Of a stretch of 8,160 bases of DNA, positions 5,503 to 8,160 are shown piece after piece (position 1 is the stretch's first letter; the number at the start of each line of letters is the position of its first letter). The position numbers and the translations under genes are program-made. A model generated the notes under the pieces. It worked only from the letters and a program-made list of their open reading frames with translations, was not told the origin of the DNA and searched no databases. Source of the stretch: Dethiosulfovibrio sp. (GTDB lineage Bacteria; Synergistota; Synergistia; Synergistales; Dethiosulfovibrionaceae); NCBI GenBank assembly GCA_028709985.1, contig JAQUTB010000059.1, forward strand, positions 1 through 8,160, written 5' to 3'.

Positions 5503-7982
5503 CGGGCCTCCCCTTCTTCTCCGTCCCCTTGCGCCTTTTTGCCCTTTTTGGCCTTTTTATCCGATCCTTTGTCCAGACCGGACATCTCCTTGTGTATCCT
5601 AGCCGCGTCCTTCATCCACTTTTGGAGCTTGGCCTTAACCTTGCCGTGGATGGATCTCTTTGGAAACTCGCCTTTTCCGTTGGGCTTACCGGCTACGACA
5701 CCGGTCAGTATCTCTATCCCCTCGTCCACGGAGTGGACCTTCCAGATATGAAAATCCCCTTTACCGACCGCCTCGACCACCTCGCGGTTAAGCATGAGAT
5801 GTCTTTCGTTCTGGTGCGGTATTATCACACCCTGTTTACCGGTAAGGCCTCTTTCTTTGCAGTAGGAGAAGAATCCCTCTATCTTTTCGTTAACGCCGCC
5901 GATTGGCTGGATGTTTCCGAACTGATCGACCGATCCGGTCACGGCGATAGATTGATCTATGGGGACCTCAGCCAAGGAGGAAAGGAGGCAGTAAAGCTCC
6001 GTCGAAGAGGCACTATCGCCCTCTATGCCACCGTAGTTCTGCTCGAAGGAAATGCTGGCGGACAGGGTAAGAGGCATATCCTGAGCGTACTTTCTGCCCA
6101 GATAGCTGCTCAGCGTGAGATGCCCCTTGTTGTGGATAGGGCCGGCCATGGCGGTCTCTCTCTCTATGTTGACCACCCCTTCCTTGCCCATGTAGGTGTT
6201 GGCCGTTATCCTGGCAGGATGACCGAAGGCGTAATCCCCCATGTCTATCACGGCGAGACCGTTGATCTGTCCTACAGCTTCTCCCTCCGTGTCTATCCTT
6301 ATAACCCCGTCCACGAAGGCCCTCTTTATATTTTCCTCGACCAGACTGGCCCTGTAACGGCTTTCCTCTATCGCCTTGTATACGAACTCCCTTGTGACCA
6401 TCTCCGCCTTATCCACCCTTGCCCAAACGATGGACTCGACTATTACCTCTATCATCTTGTTGAACTGTATCGAGAGCCTGTCCTTGTCTCCAGACAAGCG
6501 AGAGGCCCAATCTATGATCTCCGCAACCGCCTCAGCGTCGAAGTGAGGACCGTTTTCCCTCTTGACGATCGTGGTTATGAATTGGGCCATCTGATGCTCA
6601 GAGCAGGAGGTGCGTTCCATGTCCGACTGGAACTCTGCCCTGAGCTTGAACATCTTCCTGAACTCGGGATCGTAGTACTGTAGGAGGTGGTAAAGATAGT
6701 GGGTTCCTACCAAGACCAGCTTTACCTTTATGTCCACCGGCTCTGGACGCAGCGAGGACATCGGAACCGCTCCGTACTGCTCGCCTAGGTTCTCTATGGC
6801 GAGTTTCCCGGTTCTCAAAACCCTCTTAAGCCCCTCGTAGGACATGAAGTTTCGAAGTAGCAGGTCCATATCCAGCACCAAAAAGCCCCCGTTGGCCTTG
6901 AGGATCGCCCCTGCGACTATTTTGCCGAAGTCGGTGTAGAGGTATCCCTGCCTGCTCTCGTACTCGACCTTTCCCATGAGATTGTAGTAGGTAGGGTTGG
7001 TCTCCCATACGACGGGAGCCCCGTTATCAGGGTCGTTACATACCAATGGGTTTACGTTGTAGATGCTGAAGTCAAGCTCAGCGTTGTCGTCCCTGGCGGA
7101 GGCTACGAACATCCCGAAGTTGTCTATAACGCTCTCGGTGAATGAGTCTATCCAGGCCTTGATCTTATCGTTGAAGCCGAACCGTTCCTTGACCTCGTCG
7201 ATAGTCCCCTGGATGGCTCCCTTGCATATCTCAGACTCTAGCTCCGATATCCTCTTTTTAAGCTCTTTCTCTCTGTCCCTTATCTCCCGAAGCACCGCTA
7301 GGGTCTTTTGGGATATCTCCTCCGATTCGTCCTGAAGGGCCTTCTGACGGTCCTCTCCCAGCTCCTCGAACTCCTCCGGCTGTATCTCCCTCCTGGTGAC
7401 GTTCCCCTCCTCGTCAGCCTCCTCTTTCAGTGGGATATTGACGAATCCCTGAGGGGTCCTCTTCACGGAGAAGCCCTTCTCCCAGGCCCAGGACTTTATC
7501 TCCTCCATCCTGGAGTTGACCTCCTCCTGGAAGGACTTGACCTCCTGTGCCTTTGTATCCTCGTAATGGCCTTTCTCGAAGGCCTTGCTTATGACCCCCT
7601 TGAGGTCGTCCACGAGAGCGGAGAAGGTCGACTCCATCTCCTTGCCCTTTCCGGCAGGGAGGAACAGGGCTATCGGCTCCCCTGGATTGTCGAAGTTGTA
7701 GACGTAGACCAGGTCATCCGGGACGTCCATCCCCTGGGCCTTTTTCCTTAGACTGTCCAGAGCATAGGTAGTCCTTCCGCTGCCGGAGTTGCCCACCACG
7801 AAGATGTTGTATCCCTTGCTGTCGACCGAGAGGCCAAAATCCATAGCCTTGACGGCCCTGTCCTGACCGATAAAACCGGTGAGACACTCCACCTCCTCGG
7901 TGGAAGAACAGTCCAGGGAGGAAGGATCGGTCGTCCTTCTCACGCTGTCGACTTTTAATTCCAGAACGTCCTTGAGAGACAT
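5499..7982 (-). CDS. Lon-related ATP-dependent protease (LonB/AAA_32 type)
   Basis: Large cytosolic AAA+ serine protease of the COG1067 type, distinct from classic Lon because it lacks the Lon N-terminal domain. It has 827 residues. The ATP site GNSGSGRT at 64-71 has Arg70 where Walker A normally has Lys. A charged helical, probably coiled-coil insert runs from about 115 to 260. GGFLVLDMDLLL at 365-376 sits where Walker B is expected, with D371 but Met372 instead of Glu. A helical lid region spans about 460-550. The Lon protease domain (about 560-765) has the Ser-Lys dyad: S657 in GDSAS and K700 in GGVNEK. The C-terminal tail (about 780-827) is Lys-rich and probably disordered. The start is ATG 7982, with AAGGAGG 8 bases upstream. 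It follows the mnmA-like gene by 50 bases with no terminator seen, and overlaps nth. Substrates are unknown. Family placement is secure. Confidence 0.93.
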   Translation of the reverse strand: MSLKDVLELKVDSVRRTTDPSSLDCSSTEEVECLTGFIGQDRAVKAMDFGLSVDSKGYNIFVVGNSGSGRTTYALDSLRKKAQGMDVPDDLVYVYNFDNPGEPIALFLPAGKGKEMESTFSALVDDLKGVISKAFEKGHYEDTKAQEVKSFQEEVNSRMEEIKSWAWEKGFSVKRTPQGFVNIPLKEEADEEGNVTRREIQPEEFEELGEDRQKALQDESEEISQKTLAVLREIRDREKELKKRISELESEICKGAIQGTIDEVKERFGFNDKIKAWIDSFTESVIDNFGMFVASARDDNAELDFSIYNVNPLVCNDPDNGAPVVWETNPTYYNLMGKVEYESRQGYLYTDFGKIVAGAILKANGGFLVLDMDLLLRNFMSYEGLKRVLRTGKLAIENLGEQYGAVPMSSLRPEPVDIKVKLVLVGTHYLYHLLQYYDPEFRKMFKLRAEFQSDMERTSCSEHQMAQFITTIVKRENGPHFDAEAVAEIIDWASRLSGDKDRLSIQFNKMIEVIVESIVWARVDKAEMVTREFVYKAIEESRYRASLVEENIKRAFVDGVIRIDTEGEAVGQINGLAVIDMGDYAFGHPARITANTYMGKEGVVNIERETAMAGPIHNKGHLTLSSYLGRKYAQDMPLTLSASISFEQNYGGIEGDSASSTELYCLLSSLAEVPIDQSIAVTGSVDQFGNIQPIGGVNEKIEGFFSYCKERGLTGKQGVIIPHQNERHLMLNREVVEAVGKGDFHIWKVHSVDEGIEILTGVVAGKPNGKGEFPKRSIHGKVKAKLQKWMKDAARIHKEMSGLDKGSDKKAKKGKKAQGDGEEGEAR

Positions 7983-8032
7983 AATTCATACCTCCTTCAC
8001 CAGTTAGCGGTCCCCTCTATTATCCCCCCACC

Positions 8033-8160
8033 TTACAAGCAGGGGCCATCGTAAAGGACTAAGGACTGCCCGACGGCAACCCCCTCAGCAGGACGGTCCA
8101 ATAGGACCTCCATGCTGTCCTCTTTTAAGGATACCAGTTTTCCGACCTGCGGGCGAGATC
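8033..8160 (-). CDS. mnmA: C-terminal end of tRNA 2-thiouridylase MnmA-like protein (partial)
   Basis: The last 42 codons of a minus-strand gene entering from the right edge, ending in TAA at 8035-8033. The visible peptide has the C-terminal beta-barrel pattern of MnmA: an R-P-Q start, then MEVLLDRP, EGVAVGQSLVLYDG and a short end PCL. Typical MnmA tails read V-x-F/L-D-x-P ... P-G-Q-x-x-V-x-Y-D-G, usually followed by a GGG-containing strand; here the protein stops right after YDG. MnmA thiolates U34 of tRNAs for Lys, Glu and Gln. The PP-loop and catalytic cysteines are outside the window, so this rests on the tail only. A different protein with a similar barrel is possible. It probably heads the operon continuing with the Lon-like gene and nth. 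Confidence 0.65.
   Translation of the reverse strand, partial: SRPQVGKLVSLKEDSMEVLLDRPAEGVAVGQSLVLYDGPCL

Noticed and set aside
5484..6683. Long plus-strand open frame (about 399 codons) opposite the Lon-like gene
   Set aside because: It lies wholly antisense to a gene with clear protease motifs, has no family resemblance, and reflects the codon bias of the real strand.
7308..7751. Leu-rich plus-strand open frame that looks membrane-like
   Set aside because: It is the antisense reading of the Lys/Glu-rich coiled-coil insert of the Lon-like protein (CTC/CTT from GAG/AAG), not a real membrane protein.
7714..7989. Minus-strand ATG at 7989 just after the GGAGG of the Lon-like gene
   Set aside because: It is one base from the ribosome-binding site and in another frame; the in-frame ATG at 7982 is correctly spaced.
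7983..8032. GATAAT in the gap before the Lon-like gene as a -10 box
   Set aside because: There is no acceptable -35 about 17 bases upstream; co-transcription with the mnmA-like gene is simpler.

Overview
The window looks like a chromosomal housekeeping region from a bacterium with moderate-to-high GC. It has heavy use of AGG/AGA for Arg and ATA for Ile, strong GGAGG ribosome-binding sites, tRNAs with encoded CCA, and many non-ATG starts. The gene set and style (tilS-hpt-ftsH cluster, TrpR/YerC-type regulator, Lon-related AAA_32-type protease, endonuclease III) would fit Synergistota or a deep Firmicutes-like lineage. I lean to Synergistota, but this is an impression from gene content and codon style and has not been tested by any search.

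Layout. Positions 1-2764 (minus strand) hold tilS, hpt and the 5' part of ftsH. The tilS stop and hpt start overlap in ATGA, and ftsH follows 18 bases after hpt. Upstream, 2789-3239 is an RNA block on the minus strand: a promoter and tRNA-Leu(TAA), then a second promoter, tRNA-fMet(CAT) and elongator tRNA-Met(CAT). A strong intrinsic terminator with a UUCG tetraloop follows, only 24 bases before the tilS start codon. Positions 3254-4732 (plus strand) hold a histidinol-phosphate aminotransferase gene (hisC-like) and a small TrpR/YerC-family regulator, read divergently from the tRNA-Leu promoter. A perfect 14-bp inverted repeat covers the predicted transcription start and the ribosome-binding site of hisC. 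A perfect 19-bp hairpin at 4742-4786 separates this unit from a convergent minus-strand operon: the last ~42 codons of an mnmA-like gene (8160-8033), a Lon-related protease (7982-5499) and endonuclease III (5502-4786), the last two overlapping in GTGA.

How the genes relate. Initiator and elongator Met tRNAs sit next to TilS, which modifies a third CAU tRNA (Ile2), and MnmA is another tRNA thiolation/modification enzyme of the PP-loop class. FtsH and the Lon-like protein are two ATP-dependent proteases. HisC plus a TrpR/YerC-type regulator suggests a locally regulated amino-acid biosynthesis unit.

No mobile element, CRISPR array, prophage or evidently new multi-gene system is visible. The observations most worth checking are the hisC inverted repeat with the adjacent regulator gene, and the terminator between the tRNAs and tilS-hpt-ftsH.
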